A model generated the notes under the pieces. The model was not told the origin of the DNA and searched no databases. It saw only the letters and a program-made list of their open reading frames with translations. A DNA stretch of 36,895 nucleotides from Candidatus Uhrbacteria bacterium. Lineage in GTDB: Bacteria; Patescibacteriota; Patescibacteriia; 2-12-FULL-60-25. Below are positions 15,611 through 23,853 of the stretch, one piece after another. Positions within the stretch are counted from its first letter, which is position 1. Every line of letters begins with the position of its first letter. The stretch spans positions 1 through 36,895 of the forward strand of contig JAUSEV010000044.1 in the NCBI GenBank assembly GCA_030649995.1. The letters run 5' to 3'. Position numbers and translations under genes: made by a program.

Positions 15611-15888
15611 ATGGAGGAAACGGCTTTCTTCACCGTGGAAAGATAACGCCAGCGTTTGTCTTTACTGATAGGACGGCACTCTTCGAATTCGACCAGATCT
15701 CCCACATGAGCCGCGCCAACGGAATCGTGAATTTTAAACTTTCGAGATACGGTAAAATATTTTCCGTATTTCTCGTGAGCGACGCGCCGGTCTACGCGAA
15801 CCACGGCCGTGGATTTCATGGCGGTCGAAACAACGGTTCCTTGCAACCGACGTCGCTGTTTTACGGAAGGAGAGGTGGTGGAAGTCAT
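15607..15888 (-). CDS. rpsQ: 30S ribosomal protein S17 (uS17), 93 aa
   Basis: [23 protein letters not shown], then [16 protein letters not shown] and [13 protein letters not shown] are the S17 signature. It binds 16S rRNA helix 11. It overlaps rpmC at its start and rplN at its end, each by four bases. Confidence 0.95.
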   Translation of the reverse strand: MTSTTSPSVKQRRRLQGTVVSTAMKSTAVVRVDRRVAHEKYGKYFTVSRKFKIHDSVGAAHVGDLVEFEECRPISKDKRWRYLSTVKKAVSSI

Positions 15889-16085
15889 ACGGATGAAGAG
15901 ACAGAAATTGCGCGGAGAAGGGTTTCGATGCGAGCCAAATCTTTTTTCCCTTTTCTCACATTGCGCACTTTATTTAATTGACGCGTCGCCACCTTAAAAC
16001 GCATATCACGCAACTCACTACGAAGCTCCTTTGCCAAGCGACGAAGCTCGTCCACAGATTTCATTTTGAGTTCCTTGATATCCAT
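15885..16085 (-). CDS. rpmC: 50S ribosomal protein L29 (uL29), 66 aa
   Basis: MDIKELKMKSVDELRRLAKE, LRDMRFKVATRQLNKV and the final IARIETLLR-like ARIETLLRAI show the two-helix L29 fold. It lies near the peptide exit tunnel. It overlaps rpsQ by four bases and starts one base after the rplP stop region, as expected. Confidence 0.93.
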   Translation of the reverse strand: MDIKELKMKSVDELRRLAKELRSELRDMRFKVATRQLNKVRNVRKGKKDLARIETLLRAISVSSSV

Positions 16086-16086
16086 A

Positions 16087-16500
16087 TTATGGGTGACTGA
16101 TAAATTTACAGACCGAAGAGAGTTTGTAGGCCGCGCTCTGTAACGCTTCCTTGGCCACAGCCGCGCTCACGCCGTCCATTTCAAACATCACGGTTCCGGC
16201 TCGCACCACAGCCACGTAATGATCAACCGCGCCTTTTCCCGCGCCCATCGGCGTCTCATTGCCCTTTTTGGTGATGGGTTTATCCGGAAAAATACGAATC
16301 CAAATCTTGCCGGTGCGCTTGATGTGGCGACTCAGGACGCGACGCGCGGCTTCTATCTGCTGACTGGAAACCCAAGATGGCGTGATCGCCTTTAAACCAT
16401 ACTGGCCAAAAGCCAACCCTATCTTATCCGTAGCCACACGGATATTGCGTCCGCGGCCTTTGTGCCATTTGCGATGTTTAACTTTCTTGGGAATCAACAT
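16087..16500 (-). CDS. rplP: 50S ribosomal protein L16 (uL16), 137 aa
   Basis: [19 protein letters not shown] at the start, [30 protein letters not shown] and [22 protein letters not shown] are the L16 signature. L16 helps form the A-site region of the peptidyl transferase centre. I chose the ATG at 16500, the family start; the longer frame runs back into rpsC. Confidence 0.95.
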   Translation of the reverse strand: MLIPKKVKHRKWHKGRGRNIRVATDKIGLAFGQYGLKAITPSWVSSQQIEAARRVLSRHIKRTGKIWIRIFPDKPITKKGNETPMGAGKGAVDHYVAVVRAGTVMFEMDGVSAAVAKEALQSAAYKLSSVCKFISHP

Positions 16501-16516
16501 AAAGAAGATAACGTGA

Positions 16517-17266
16517 CTAGTAGTTGGTCGTTGAAGGACGAGATGGGCGTCCGTTTTCTCGATCAGCGCCACGTCCGGCACGGGCCGGGGTTGTTGGCTG
16601 ATACTGGGATAATCGATCCTGCACAAACACATCCCCGCGATAAATCCATACTTTTACGCCAATCGCTCCTGCCGTGGTATGCGCCGATGATTGGTAATAG
16701 TCAATGTCCGCGCGCAAATTGGTGAGGGGAATTTTCCCCCAACCCAACCATTCGCGACGGGCGATTTCCGCCCCGTTTAATCGTCCGGAAACGGCGATTT
16801 TGACACCCAACGCCCCTGCTTTTTTTACACGCTCAATAGCCATTTTCAGCACACGACGAAACGGCATGCGACGTTCAAGCTCCTGAATCACCCCTTGAGA
16901 AACCAAATTAGCTTCCAAAGCCGGCCGCCCAACCTCCTGTACGGACAGATTGAATTGAACGGACTTGGCTTTCCCGGGAAAAAACTGTTTTAACACCTTC
17001 TTTTTAAGATCTTCAATCCCCGTACCGGAACGACCGATCACGAGGCCAGGCTTTGCCGTGTACAACGTCACCGAGAGAGCGCCTCGAGACCGCTCAATAT
17101 CTACGCGATTCAGTGCCGCCTCTTTTAAGGCCTTTCGGAAATAGTCACGCAAACCCAAATCCTGTCGCAACTGATCGCGATACACTCCTTCACGCGCAAA
17201 CCAACGCGACGGCCATGTGGTGGTCGTGCCGAGGCGGAAGATGATTGGATGAACTTTGTGACCCAT
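16517..17266 (-). CDS. rpsC: 30S ribosomal protein S3 (uS3), 249 aa
   Basis: MGHKVHPIIFRLG at the start, the KH-domain GXXG as PGLVIGRSGTGIEDLKK, and MPFRRVLKMAIERVKKAGALG, LNGAEIARREWL and TTAGAIGVKVWIYRG identify S3. It forms the mRNA entry site. The C-terminal 25 residues are Pro/Arg/Gly rich. It begins four bases after rplV. Confidence 0.96.
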   Translation of the reverse strand: MGHKVHPIIFRLGTTTTWPSRWFAREGVYRDQLRQDLGLRDYFRKALKEAALNRVDIERSRGALSVTLYTAKPGLVIGRSGTGIEDLKKKVLKQFFPGKAKSVQFNLSVQEVGRPALEANLVSQGVIQELERRMPFRRVLKMAIERVKKAGALGVKIAVSGRLNGAEIARREWLGWGKIPLTNLRADIDYYQSSAHTTAGAIGVKVWIYRGDVFVQDRLSQYQPTTPARAGRGADRENGRPSRPSTTNY

Positions 17267-17270
17267 AGGG

Positions 17271-17732
17271 TTAGGAGGTAGGCTGGTAGGCTGGTAGGCT
17301 GGTAGCTTGATCTGATACTGACACTGACTTCTTTACATCCTTCCTTTGTTTCCGGATGGCTTGTTTCTTTTCTTGCTTTTTTTCTTTTTTGTTTTGCGGC
17401 TTCTCGGTGCCAAGAATGATTTCGATGTGCGTGGTTCGCTTGCGAATCGGGGCGGCTCGTCCAAAGGCCCGTGGGCGAGAACGTTTTAATGTCGGTCCCC
17501 CGTCCGCAGTGATCTTTTGAATGAATAAATCCTTTTTGTCAAGATGAGCGTTGTGTTCGGCGTTGGCAATGGCGGAGCGCAAGAGCTTGAGAACCGGGAG
17601 AGCGGCATCCTTTTTGATAAACAAAAGACGAGTTTCCGCGGCTCCAACGGGAAGTCCTCGCACAGCATCAATCACGAGCCGCACCTTGCGAGGCGACATG
17701 CGAAGAAAACGAAGAGAGGCGTGGACATCCAT
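17271..17732 (-). CDS. rplV: 50S ribosomal protein L22 (uL22) with low-complexity tail, 153 aa
   Basis: LRFLRMSPRKVRLVIDAVRGL at the N-terminus and the beta-hairpin region GPTLKRSRPRAFGRAAPIRKRTTHI are L22. The hairpin lines the exit tunnel. After residue 113 a Lys/Gln/Arg tail follows, then SVSDQATSLPAYQPTS, whose last part is translated from an eight-base repeat (17276-17306). The core is normal; the tail is specific to this genome. Confidence 0.94.
   Translation of the reverse strand: MDVHASLRFLRMSPRKVRLVIDAVRGLPVGAAETRLLFIKKDAALPVLKLLRSAIANAEHNAHLDKKDLFIQKITADGGPTLKRSRPRAFGRAAPIRKRTTHIEIILGTEKPQNKKEKKQEKKQAIRKQRKDVKKSVSVSDQATSLPAYQPTS
17276..17306 (-). repeat. Octamer array inside the 3' end of rplV
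   Basis: On the minus strand AGCCTACC recurs three times in tandem. It encodes the last residues of L22 (LPAYQPTS) and then its stop. Confidence 0.65.
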
Positions 17733-17735
17733 AGA

Positions 17736-18083
17736 TTATTTTTTAGGCCGAGCCGCCGGAGCGGCTGCCGGGGCCAACGCTGCACCGGCTGCCGGAGCGG
17801 TTCCGCCGGCTTCCAATGACTTGGTGAGTTTTCCTCCATGGCGGACAAATTTGCGCGTGGCGGAAAATTCCCCGAGTTTGTGACCAACCATATTTTCCAC
17901 CACAAACACCGGAATATGAACGCGGCCGTTATGAACGCCAAAGGTTCTTCCAACCATGTTTGGAGTGATCGTCGAAGCGCGCGACCATGTTTTGATGATC
18001 GTCTTATCTCCCGGCACAAGCTTGCTCACTTTGAGCAGCAGCTTGGCATCGGTAAACGGACCTTTTTTAAGACTTCGTGACAT
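17736..18083 (-). CDS. rpsS: 30S ribosomal protein S19 (uS19) with Ala/Pro tail, 115 aa
   Basis: [16 protein letters not shown] at the N-terminus and [47 protein letters not shown] are S19. It sits in the head of the small subunit. The last 27 residues are Ala/Gly/Pro rich ([15 protein letters not shown] region), beyond the usual 92 residues. Confidence 0.95.
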   Translation of the reverse strand: MSRSLKKGPFTDAKLLLKVSKLVPGDKTIIKTWSRASTITPNMVGRTFGVHNGRVHIPVFVVENMVGHKLGEFSATRKFVRHGGKLTKSLEAGGTAPAAGAALAPAAAPAARPKK

Positions 18084-18088
18084 AGGGT

Positions 18089-18928
18089 TTAAAGTTTATT
18101 ACCACGACGACGCGTAAGAATATGACGATCGGAAGAGCGGTGACTTCGGCGTGTTTTAACACCAAGGGCGTGCTTGCCCCATTTGGTCTTGGCATATTTC
18201 ATGCCGATCGGATGCTTTCCTTCTCCACCCCCGTGCGGGTGGTCCACCGGGTTCATCACCTTACCACGAACGGTTGGCCGAATCCCGCGATGACGCGTAC
18301 GACCCGCCTTGCCCCAACGCACCAAATGCCAATCCGGATTTGATACCGTTCCAATCGTTGCCGCACACGCCTTGGAAACCATTCGAATTTCTCCGGAAGG
18401 TAAACGCAGCGTCGCCATATCACCTTCAATCGCCATAAATTCAACGCGTGTTCCGGCGCCACGGGCCAATTGAGCTCCTTTCCCCGGAAAGAGTTCAACG
18501 GCATGCACCAACGTTCCCACCGGAATTTTTTCCAAAGGCAAACGATTGCCCGTTGCGATTTCCGCCTCCGTTTTTGAAGACATAATCATATCTCCCGCTT
18601 TCATGCCATTTGGCAACAAGAAATATCCCTTGACTCCGTCCTGATAAACCAAGAGTCCGATGCGCGCTCCGCGGCTTGGATCATATTCAACGGATACGAC
18701 TTTCGCCGGAATATCATAGCGCTGTCGCTGGAAATCCACGTCGCGAATCAACCGTCGATGCCCGCCACCCTTGTGACGCACGGTAATTTTCCCGCCGGTA
18801 CGACCACCGAAATTTTTTCGGTTCTTGACCAGAGACTTTTCCGGCTTATGGCGAGTGATATCGGAAAAATCCTGCACCGATGAAAGTCGGCGTCCTTTGG
18901 TTACGGGTCGGTAAATCTTAATTGGCAT
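18089..18928 (-). CDS. rplB: 50S ribosomal protein L2 (uL2), 279 aa
   Basis: [14 protein letters not shown] at the start, [34 protein letters not shown]-like [19 protein letters not shown], and [18 protein letters not shown] with the conserved His near the peptidyl transferase centre identify L2. I chose the start at 18928, the family start. An ATG at 18940 overlaps the rplW stop as TAATG and could add MFFL by coupled translation. Confidence 0.96.
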   Translation of the reverse strand: MPIKIYRPVTKGRRLSSVQDFSDITRHKPEKSLVKNRKNFGGRTGGKITVRHKGGGHRRLIRDVDFQRQRYDIPAKVVSVEYDPSRGARIGLLVYQDGVKGYFLLPNGMKAGDMIMSSKTEAEIATGNRLPLEKIPVGTLVHAVELFPGKGAQLARGAGTRVEFMAIEGDMATLRLPSGEIRMVSKACAATIGTVSNPDWHLVRWGKAGRTRHRGIRPTVRGKVMNPVDHPHGGGEGKHPIGMKYAKTKWGKHALGVKTRRSHRSSDRHILTRRRGNKL

Positions 18929-18939
18929 AAGAAAAAACA

Positions 18940-19392
18940 TTAGACACCCTCATACAATTGGATGGTTTGGCCTTTGGCGAGAGTCACAAACGCTTTCTTC
19001 CAAGCCACGCGTACCCCTGCCCGACGACCACGATGCATGGGCTTCCCTTGATAACGCGTCGTACGCACCCCGACCACGTTTACCCGATAGAGCGCTTCCA
19101 CCGCTTTGCGAATCGCGATTTTTTCGGCATGTATCGAAACTTGAAAAACATAGGTGCCAAGATCAGCCAAATGAGCCGCCTTCTCACTCACATGCGGTTT
19201 GCGCAATAATCGAAAGGACAGTTCGTGTCCTGGGGAAATCGAGGAACCGGTCAAGCGTTCTTCCGACGGGGCCGAGATCGCGTTCGACGGAGCCGCCGAT
19301 TTTTTGATCACGCTTTCATCCCGCTTGGTGGACAAGAGGGTCGCCTGACTCTTTTTATGAAATCGTGTATGAAATCGATCAAGAAATCCCAT
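18940..19392 (-). CDS. rplW: 50S ribosomal protein L23 (uL23) with N-terminal extension, 150 aa
   Basis: The core begins near residue 57 (SFRLLRKPHVSEKAAHLADL) and continues with YVFQVSIHAEKIAIRKAVEALY and VNVVGVRTTRYQGK, the L23 fold that binds the trigger factor near the exit tunnel. Residues 1-56 are an extra basic, Ser-rich stretch with no counterpart in typical L23 (about 100 residues). The upstream start fits the five-base gap to rplD. Confidence 0.93.
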   Translation of the reverse strand: MGFLDRFHTRFHKKSQATLLSTKRDESVIKKSAAPSNAISAPSEERLTGSSISPGHELSFRLLRKPHVSEKAAHLADLGTYVFQVSIHAEKIAIRKAVEALYRVNVVGVRTTRYQGKPMHRGRRAGVRVAWKKAFVTLAKGQTIQLYEGV

Positions 19393-19397
19393 AGAGT

Positions 19398-20024
19398 TTA
19401 GGTGTAAAGTTTTTCAAAAACCGGAATGGCGTCCTTCAAAAAGACAACGGATTTGTAAGCCAACACATCGAGCAATCCCACCGAGTTGGCCGTCACAAGT
19501 TTTGTGGAAGGAAGATTTCGGACCATCCGCAACAACAAAGGGTTGGAATTGGGAGTGATAAACAAAACTTTTCCGGAGACGGGGAGTTTTTTGATCGTCT
19601 GGGCCATCCGTTTGGTTTTACTCGGTTCGGTATTAATCGTATCAACAGCCATGAGATTATTCTGTATGAGTTTATCCGACAGAGCCATAAATAAAGCCTT
19701 GCGTTTTGTTTTTTTATTGATCTTCACATGAAAATTCCGCTCGCTCGTCGGCCCAAAAACAATACCGCCGCCCACCCATTGTGGAGAACGCGTCGAACCC
19801 TGACGAGCGCGGCCGGTTCCTTTTTGTTTCCATGGCTTTTTGCCTCCCCCTCTTACTTCGCCCTTGGTTTTGGTCGAAGCGATGGTTCGACGCGCGTTGG
19901 CCTGTTCCGCCACGACAACTTCATGCACCAAACCCTGATCCGGCTTCACGCCAAAAACCGTCTCTGACAGAGACACGTCTCCCAGCCGTTCACCTTCTTG
20001 ATTGTAGAGAGAAATGTTTGGCAT
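19398..20024 (-). CDS. rplD: 50S ribosomal protein L4 (uL4), 208 aa
   Basis: TKTKGEVRGGGKKPWKQKGTG then RARQGSTRSPQWVGGGIVFGP is the L4 internal loop that reaches the exit tunnel, and KINKKTKRKALFMALSDKL follows. In E. coli L4 also represses the S10 operon; that role is not shown here but the long leaders around rpsJ and rplC would be the place to look. Three bases separate it from rplC. Confidence 0.95.
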   Translation of the reverse strand: MPNISLYNQEGERLGDVSLSETVFGVKPDQGLVHEVVVAEQANARRTIASTKTKGEVRGGGKKPWKQKGTGRARQGSTRSPQWVGGGIVFGPTSERNFHVKINKKTKRKALFMALSDKLIQNNLMAVDTINTEPSKTKRMAQTIKKLPVSGKVLFITPNSNPLLLRMVRNLPSTKLVTANSVGLLDVLAYKSVVFLKDAIPVFEKLYT

Positions 20025-20027
20025 AAT

Positions 20028-20630
20028 TTAATTGGCAACCATCTCGAGAATCGCGTTACGCGCACCCGGCACGGCTCCTTTTAAGGCGATGATTCCGCCA
20101 TCCCGCACGTCCACCACGCGTAAATTTTTGACGGTCACGCGTTCGTTTCCCATGCGGCCGGCCATACGCCTACCTTTGAGCACATGCTGCACCCCGCCGG
20201 CACCGATCGAACCGGGCATACGAGTCTGATCCTTGTGACCGTGAGACGTTGGATGACCGTGAAAATGGTGGCGCTTGACCACGCCTTGAAAGCCTTTTCC
20301 TTTGGAAACTCCGGAAACCTGAACGAGATCCCCGATCTGAAAGACGTTTGCCTCAACCACATCGCCCCGCTTAAAGGCATGGCCTTCTGCCACACGAAAC
20401 TCACACAAATGGTGAAGCTTTGGAAGATCTTTGAGATGCCCCTCCTCGGGTTTGGTCAATTTCCTGATAGGAAGAAAACCGATCTGAACCGCGCTGTATC
20501 CGTCTTGGTCCATCTGTTTGACTTGTGTGACCACGCAAGACCCGGCCTGAACCAACGTGATGGGAATCACGTTTCCATCCGCGCCGTACACCTGCGACAT
20601 TTCCAGTTTTTTTCCGAGAATAAATTTCAT
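20028..20630 (-). CDS. rplC: 50S ribosomal protein L3 (uL3), 200 aa
   Basis: MKFILGKKLEMSQVYGADG at the start, then VQVSGVSKGKGFQGVVKRH, GHPTSHGHKDQTRMPGSIG and GRRMAGRMGNERVTVKNL identify L3. It reaches the peptidyl transferase centre. Length is close to normal. The gene starts after an unusually long 263-base spacer from rpsJ. Confidence 0.96.
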   Translation of the reverse strand: MKFILGKKLEMSQVYGADGNVIPITLVQAGSCVVTQVKQMDQDGYSAVQIGFLPIRKLTKPEEGHLKDLPKLHHLCEFRVAEGHAFKRGDVVEANVFQIGDLVQVSGVSKGKGFQGVVKRHHFHGHPTSHGHKDQTRMPGSIGAGGVQHVLKGRRMAGRMGNERVTVKNLRVVDVRDGGIIALKGAVPGARNAILEMVAN

Positions 20631-20893
20631 ATTTTCTCTGACTTACACAAAAGCCAGAAATCCGGTTCCCGACGTTCATCATCGAGAAACAAACTTCCGG
20701 CTTCCGTACAGCGAACGGAAACAATTTTTATTGATGTGAACGAAATCGATGAAAGATTGATCTTGCTTCTTTATGCGAGATGGCTGTATTCGACAGCCTC
20801 TTAGGGAGGTTATGCTCTCATGAAGCATCGCTGCGCTTCACTTGTTCCATCCCTGTTGATGGAACAGCAACTTACTCCTCAAGAATCGATCAT
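20631..20893 (-). promoter_or_regulatory. Long structured spacer between rpsJ and rplC
   Basis: No gene is seen in these 263 bases. On the minus strand several hairpins follow in order: GTTCCATC/GGATGGAAC (about 20835-20875), GAAGC/GCTTC, GGCTGT/ACAGCC (about 20785-20805) and TTCCGT/ACGGAA (about 20700-20730). Standard S10 operons have only a few bases here. It could be a leader controlling rplC onwards or a spacer with its own promoter. Confidence 0.5.
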
Positions 20894-21247
20894 CTACATT
20901 TTTATCTCTACATCCACGCCCGCCGGCAAATTGAGCGAGGTCAACGCATCGATCGTCTTGGCATTCGGATCCAGAATATCGACGATGCGTTTGTGGATTC
21001 TCATCTCAAACTGCTCACGGGCATTCTTATGCACAAAGGTTGAACGGTTGACCGTCCACTTCTTTTTTTCCGTGGGCAGCGGAACCGGACCGACCACCTT
21101 TACGCCGGTACGTTCTGCCGTCTCAATGATGGTTCGCGTCGCCTGATCAATAATTTTATGATCGTACGCGCGGATTTTAATCCGCACGCGATGCGAAGAA
21201 GAGACCTCTTGAGCGACAGCCTTCTTGGCCGTGGAAGAATCAGACAT
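20894..21247 (-). CDS. rpsJ: 30S ribosomal protein S10 (uS10), 117 aa
   Basis: RVRIKIRAYDHKIIDQATRTI then KVVGPVPLPTEKKKWTVNRSTF and FVHKNAREQFEMRIHKR identify S10. It also serves in transcription antitermination with NusB in other bacteria. I chose the ATG at 21247 (MSDSSTAKK); a TTG-started longer frame would begin within the large upstream hairpin. About 17 extra residues precede the core. A purine-rich AGGAAAGG-like word is absent on the coding strand, so initiation is SD-poor. Confidence 0.94.
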   Translation of the reverse strand: MSDSSTAKKAVAQEVSSSHRVRIKIRAYDHKIIDQATRTIIETAERTGVKVVGPVPLPTEKKKWTVNRSTFVHKNAREQFEMRIHKRIVDILDPNAKTIDALTSLNLPAGVDVEIKM

Positions 21248-21271
21248 GGGTAAAGGAAAGGAGCCCGGACA

Positions 21272-21327
21272 TTCGGCCCCCGTTTTTGCCAACCTGACGC
21301 ATCAGGCTGCCAAAAACGGGGGCCGAA
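21272..21327 (-). promoter_or_regulatory. Long hairpin upstream of rpsJ, alternative to the tuf terminator
   Basis: TTCGGCCCCCGTTTTTG (21272-21288) pairs perfectly with CAAAAACGGGGGCCGAA (21311-21327); inside, CCTGA/TCAGG (293-297 with 302-306 of the 21 kb block) adds a second helix. The right arm (21311-21322) is also the 3' arm of the tuf terminator, so the two structures exclude each other. Confidence 0.7.
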
Positions 21328-21339
21328 GCTCCCCCGTTT
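21311..21339 (-). terminator. Terminator after tuf, part of a putative attenuator
   Basis: On the minus strand AAACGGGGG (21339-21331) pairs with CCCCCGTTT (21322-21314) around an eight-base loop, then two more T and GG. It lies five bases after the tuf stop codon. The short T run makes it a moderate terminator. Confidence 0.6.
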
Positions 21340-21343
21340 GGAT

Positions 21344-22534
21344 TTATTTAATAATTTTCGTGACCACACCGGCACCGACCGTTTTTCCTCCCTCGCGAAT
21401 GGCAAAACGCATCTTTTCTTCCATAGCAACCGCCGTAATCAACGTGACTTCCATTTTGACGGTATCGCCCGGTTGCACCATGGCGACCGCTTCCGGAAGT
21501 TTGACTTCACCGGTTACGTCTGTGGTTCGAATATAGAATTGCGGTTTATATCCCGTGATAAACGGCTTGTGACGGCCGCCTTCCTCTTTGGTCAAGGCAT
21601 ACACTTCCGCTTCGAACTGGGTATGAGGCGTAATCGTACCCGGTTTGGCCAAGACCATGCCGCGTTCCACTTCGTCCTTTTTTGTGCCGCGCAAGAGGAT
21701 GCCAGCATTGTCACCGGCCATGCCGGAATCCAGTTGTTTATTGAACATTTCAATGCCCGTGACAACCGTTTTACGCGTCTCACCCAAACCGACGATTTCC
21801 ACTTCTTCATTGATCTTCACTTGACCGCGTTCAATACGACCGGTAACGACGGTGCCGCGACCTTCGATAGAAAACACGTCTTCAATCGGCATGAGAAGCG
21901 GCTTGTCCATTTCACGCACCGGCTCCGGAATAAATTCATCGCAAGCCTTGATGAGATCCAACACCGGTTTGGAGGCGGCTTCATCTTTTGGATTCTGCAA
22001 CGCCTTTAACGCTGAACCGCGAATAATCGGGGTTTTGTCGCCGTCAAATTCATACTTCTTCAAAAGATCGCGGATTTCTTGTTCCACCAAATCGATGAGT
22101 TCCGCGTCTTCCACCATGTCAACCTTGTTCAAAAAAACAACGACAGCCGGCACACCAACTTGGCGCGCGAGCAAAATGTGTTCGCGTGTTTGCGGCATCG
22201 GACCGTCTGTGGCGGACACGACCAAAATCGCGCCATCCATTTGAGCCGCGCCGGTGATCATGTTCTTAATATAATCCGCGTGACCTGGACAATCCACGTG
22301 GGCATAGTGACGCTTCTCGGATTCGTACTCGGTGTGAGCCGTGGCAATCGTAATACCACGAGACTTTGACTCGGGAGCTTTGTCCAGGTCATCAACACCC
22401 TTGGTTTGAGCCTGCATCCCGTGAGCCGCGAGGACAGACAGGATGGCTGCCGTGAGCGTCGTTTTTCCATGGTCCACGTGACCGATGGTGCCGATGTTCA
22501 CATGCGGTTTTGTTCGCTGAAATTTATCCGCCAT
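21344..22534 (-). CDS. tuf: Elongation factor Tu, 396 aa
   Basis: EF-Tu brings aminoacyl-tRNA to the ribosome. The GTPase motifs are complete: [10 protein letters not shown] (about 19-28), [12 protein letters not shown] with the DxxG, NKVD, and SALKAL. Domains 2 and 3 follow ([43 protein letters not shown], and [10 protein letters not shown]). Length is standard. It has its own promoter (22617-22645) because the str operon is split by an island between fusA and this gene. No SD is seen. Confidence 0.97.
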   Translation of the reverse strand: MADKFQRTKPHVNIGTIGHVDHGKTTLTAAILSVLAAHGMQAQTKGVDDLDKAPESKSRGITIATAHTEYESEKRHYAHVDCPGHADYIKNMITGAAQMDGAILVVSATDGPMPQTREHILLARQVGVPAVVVFLNKVDMVEDAELIDLVEQEIRDLLKKYEFDGDKTPIIRGSALKALQNPKDEAASKPVLDLIKACDEFIPEPVREMDKPLLMPIEDVFSIEGRGTVVTGRIERGQVKINEEVEIVGLGETRKTVVTGIEMFNKQLDSGMAGDNAGILLRGTKKDEVERGMVLAKPGTITPHTQFEAEVYALTKEEGGRHKPFITGYKPQFYIRTTDVTGEVKLPEAVAMVQPGDTVKMEVTLITAVAMEEKMRFAIREGGKTVGAGVVTKIIK

Positions 22535-22535
22535 A

Positions 22536-22600
22536 CGTGAAAGAATTAGGAATTAAGAAGAAAGAATAAAGAATAATGATTGATTAAGAGAGACCTTGCC
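22536..22600 (-). repeat. AGAAT/TTAAT low-complexity array in the tuf leader
   Basis: AGAATTAGGAATTAAGAAGAAAGAATAAAGAATAATGATTGATTAAG is built from near repeats of GAATNA. A matching pyrimidine-rich stretch (22670-22700) lies on the other side of the promoter and could pair with it. Confidence 0.45.
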
Positions 22601-22616
22601 TCGCAAGAGTGTCGAA

Positions 22617-22645
22617 ATGATAACAGAGCCTAAAAAAACATGCAA
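22617..22645 (-). promoter_or_regulatory. Promoter of tuf
   Basis: On the minus strand TTGCAT (22645-22640) and TATCAT (22622-22617) are 17 bases apart. The start would be near 22610, leaving a leader of about 75 bases. Confidence 0.65.
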
Positions 22646-22707
22646 GCCCTGCCCGATATTCCCCATTTCTTTATTCCTTATTCTTGATTCTTGCTTCTTT
22701 TTTTGGC

Positions 22708-23064
22708 TCAATCTAGCGTTTCATCAACCGGTTCAAGATAAAAACGCTCTTCCCTTGTGAGCCCTTCATCGGGCAAAGAATCGGCGGTAAATAATTCATC
22801 CACATCCTGTTTTTGATCAATAGGTAAAACCTTTTGATCCTCCATGACCGACTCTGTTTTGATCTCATCAACCACGCCCTGCCACAACTCCTCCTTTGAA
22901 ACCCTGTTTTCCTGCTTTATTTTTGCTGTATTTTTTTGTCCTTCTGCCAGCCGTTCATATTCTTCCAACGGCAAAATCGCCATCGGTTCACGACCGCCAA
23001 TATCCGTAACGATTACGGGCAATCCTCGTTGCCGCGCCAGCTCCAAAATGCGTTGCCATGACAT
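22708..23064 (-). CDS. Antitoxin-like small protein (Phd/YefM-like N-terminus), 118 aa
   Basis: The N-terminus MSWQRILELARQRGLPVIVT then DIGGREPMAILPLEEYERL recalls the 'R-PVVI-G-AVLLSLEEYERL' core of Phd/YefM-type antitoxins, and similar small genes are common in CPR genomes. The rest is acidic and Lys-rich (EELWQGVVDEIKTES and so on), likely disordered. No toxin-like gene is adjacent on this strand. I chose the ATG at 23064; the longer frame upstream crosses a divergent promoter. Function unknown, antitoxin role is inference. Confidence 0.5.
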   Translation of the reverse strand: MSWQRILELARQRGLPVIVTDIGGREPMAILPLEEYERLAEGQKNTAKIKQENRVSKEELWQGVVDEIKTESVMEDQKVLPIDQKQDVDELFTADSLPDEGLTREERFYLEPVDETLD

Positions 23065-23109
23065 AAGTGACCACATCACAACACAGAATGACAAAAAAGC
23101 GCAAGAGGG

Positions 23110-23139
23110 TTGACGAAATCGACAAAAAAATGATAAATA
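23110..23139 (+). promoter_or_regulatory. Promoter of the 119-aa gene
   Basis: TTGACG (23110-23115) is followed after 18 bases by TAAATA (23134-23139), with a TG before it as in an extended -10. An SD word AAGGAGAG (about 23157-23164) precedes the GTG start. Confidence 0.6.
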
Positions 23140-23167
23140 ATATCCGTCATCCTCCAAGGAGAGAACG

Positions 23168-23527
23168 GTGCCAAAAAAACGAGCCATCGTAACAAGAAGC
23201 CGCAAAGTCAGAGTTTCGACAAGAAGGGTCACGCCAAATCTGACAGAGAAAGATTGGCGACTGATCCGAGAAGTTTCTTTGCCCAAAAAGTACGCGCCGC
23301 TTGTGAGTCGACTGATCGAAACTCACAACCAACCCATGTCGACGTGGGAGGCGTTCCGACTGTTCAAAGACTATGAAAAATTCTGGACCGGCCAGCTCGC
23401 TTCTCGGTTGGCGATCTTGAATCGCTTCATGAGTGAGGCAGGCCGTCCTTACAGACTCTTCTTCGTTCTGCGTGGCAAAATGATCAGCGAAAATCAGGTT
23501 CAGTTCTTCCGAGTCGTCATCCGATAA
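23168..23527 (+). CDS. Unknown 119-aa protein with strong SD
   Basis: The start is GTG, four bases after an AAGGAGAG SD. The N-terminus is very basic (MPKKRAIVTRSRKVRVSTRR), then a helical, aromatic-rich domain with TEKDWRLIREVSL, STWEAFRLFKDYEKFW and RLAILNRFMSEAG, ending RPYRLFFVLRGKMISE. I do not recognise a family; the shape suggests a small nucleic-acid-binding protein. It has its own promoter and terminator, runs opposite to its neighbours, and uses the strong-SD style seen in the methyltransferase and sigma4/alpha-CTD genes, unlike the core genes. Confidence 0.65.
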   Translation: MPKKRAIVTRSRKVRVSTRRVTPNLTEKDWRLIREVSLPKKYAPLVSRLIETHNQPMSTWEAFRLFKDYEKFWTGQLASRLAILNRFMSEAGRPYRLFFVLRGKMISENQVQFFRVVIR

Positions 23528-23544
23528 GCACGTTTCTCCCAAAA

Positions 23545-23579
23545 GCCCGCAACCGATTCCTCGGCCGCGGGCATTTTTT
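23545..23579 (+). terminator. Terminator of the 119-aa gene
   Basis: GCCCGC (23545-23550) pairs with GCGGGC (23567-23572), with an inner CCGA/TCGG stem, followed by a T run. It lies 17 bases past the stop. Confidence 0.8.
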
Positions 23580-23618
23580 ATTTTTGACATTTTACATTTC
23601 AAGTTTCAGAATCACCCA

Positions 23619-23852
23619 TCAAACAAACGCGATCGCCTTGCGTACGGCGACTTCTGGATTTTTATGGAGAAGCCGATTTGCTTGAGATAAAAACTTACTG
23701 GCTTCCAATATCTCAATCAATACCGGCGTGTCATTCTTGGTAAAATGCACGACCACATTCCCCAGCTCTTTTGCGGAATAAATTTTTTTATCCGTCAGCT
23801 CCCATATCAAAACATCCGCTTCCGGCTCGTAACTGATTTTGGGATTTGTCAT
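23619..23852 (-). CDS. DUF2283-type protein, 77 aa, putative antitoxin
   Basis: ISYEPEADVLIWELTDKKIY then NVVVHFTKNDTPVLIEILEA is the DUF2283 pattern ('Y-D-D-L-I-L…V-D-G-V-GIEIL-AS'). Family members often lie beside DUF4258 genes in toxin-antitoxin-like pairs. Here it starts one base after the DUF4258 stop (TAAAATG), or overlaps it by 14 bases if the upstream Met (23867) is used. Its role in neutralising the partner is inference. Confidence 0.7.
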   Translation of the reverse strand: MTNPKISYEPEADVLIWELTDKKIYSAKELGNVVVHFTKNDTPVLIEILEASKFLSQANRLLHKNPEVAVRKAIAFV

Positions 23853-23853
23853 T

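Noticed and set aside
21338-22009. 223-residue open frame opposite tuf
   Set aside because: EF-Tu on the minus strand is beyond doubt; the plus frame has no recognisable family and arises from codon bias.
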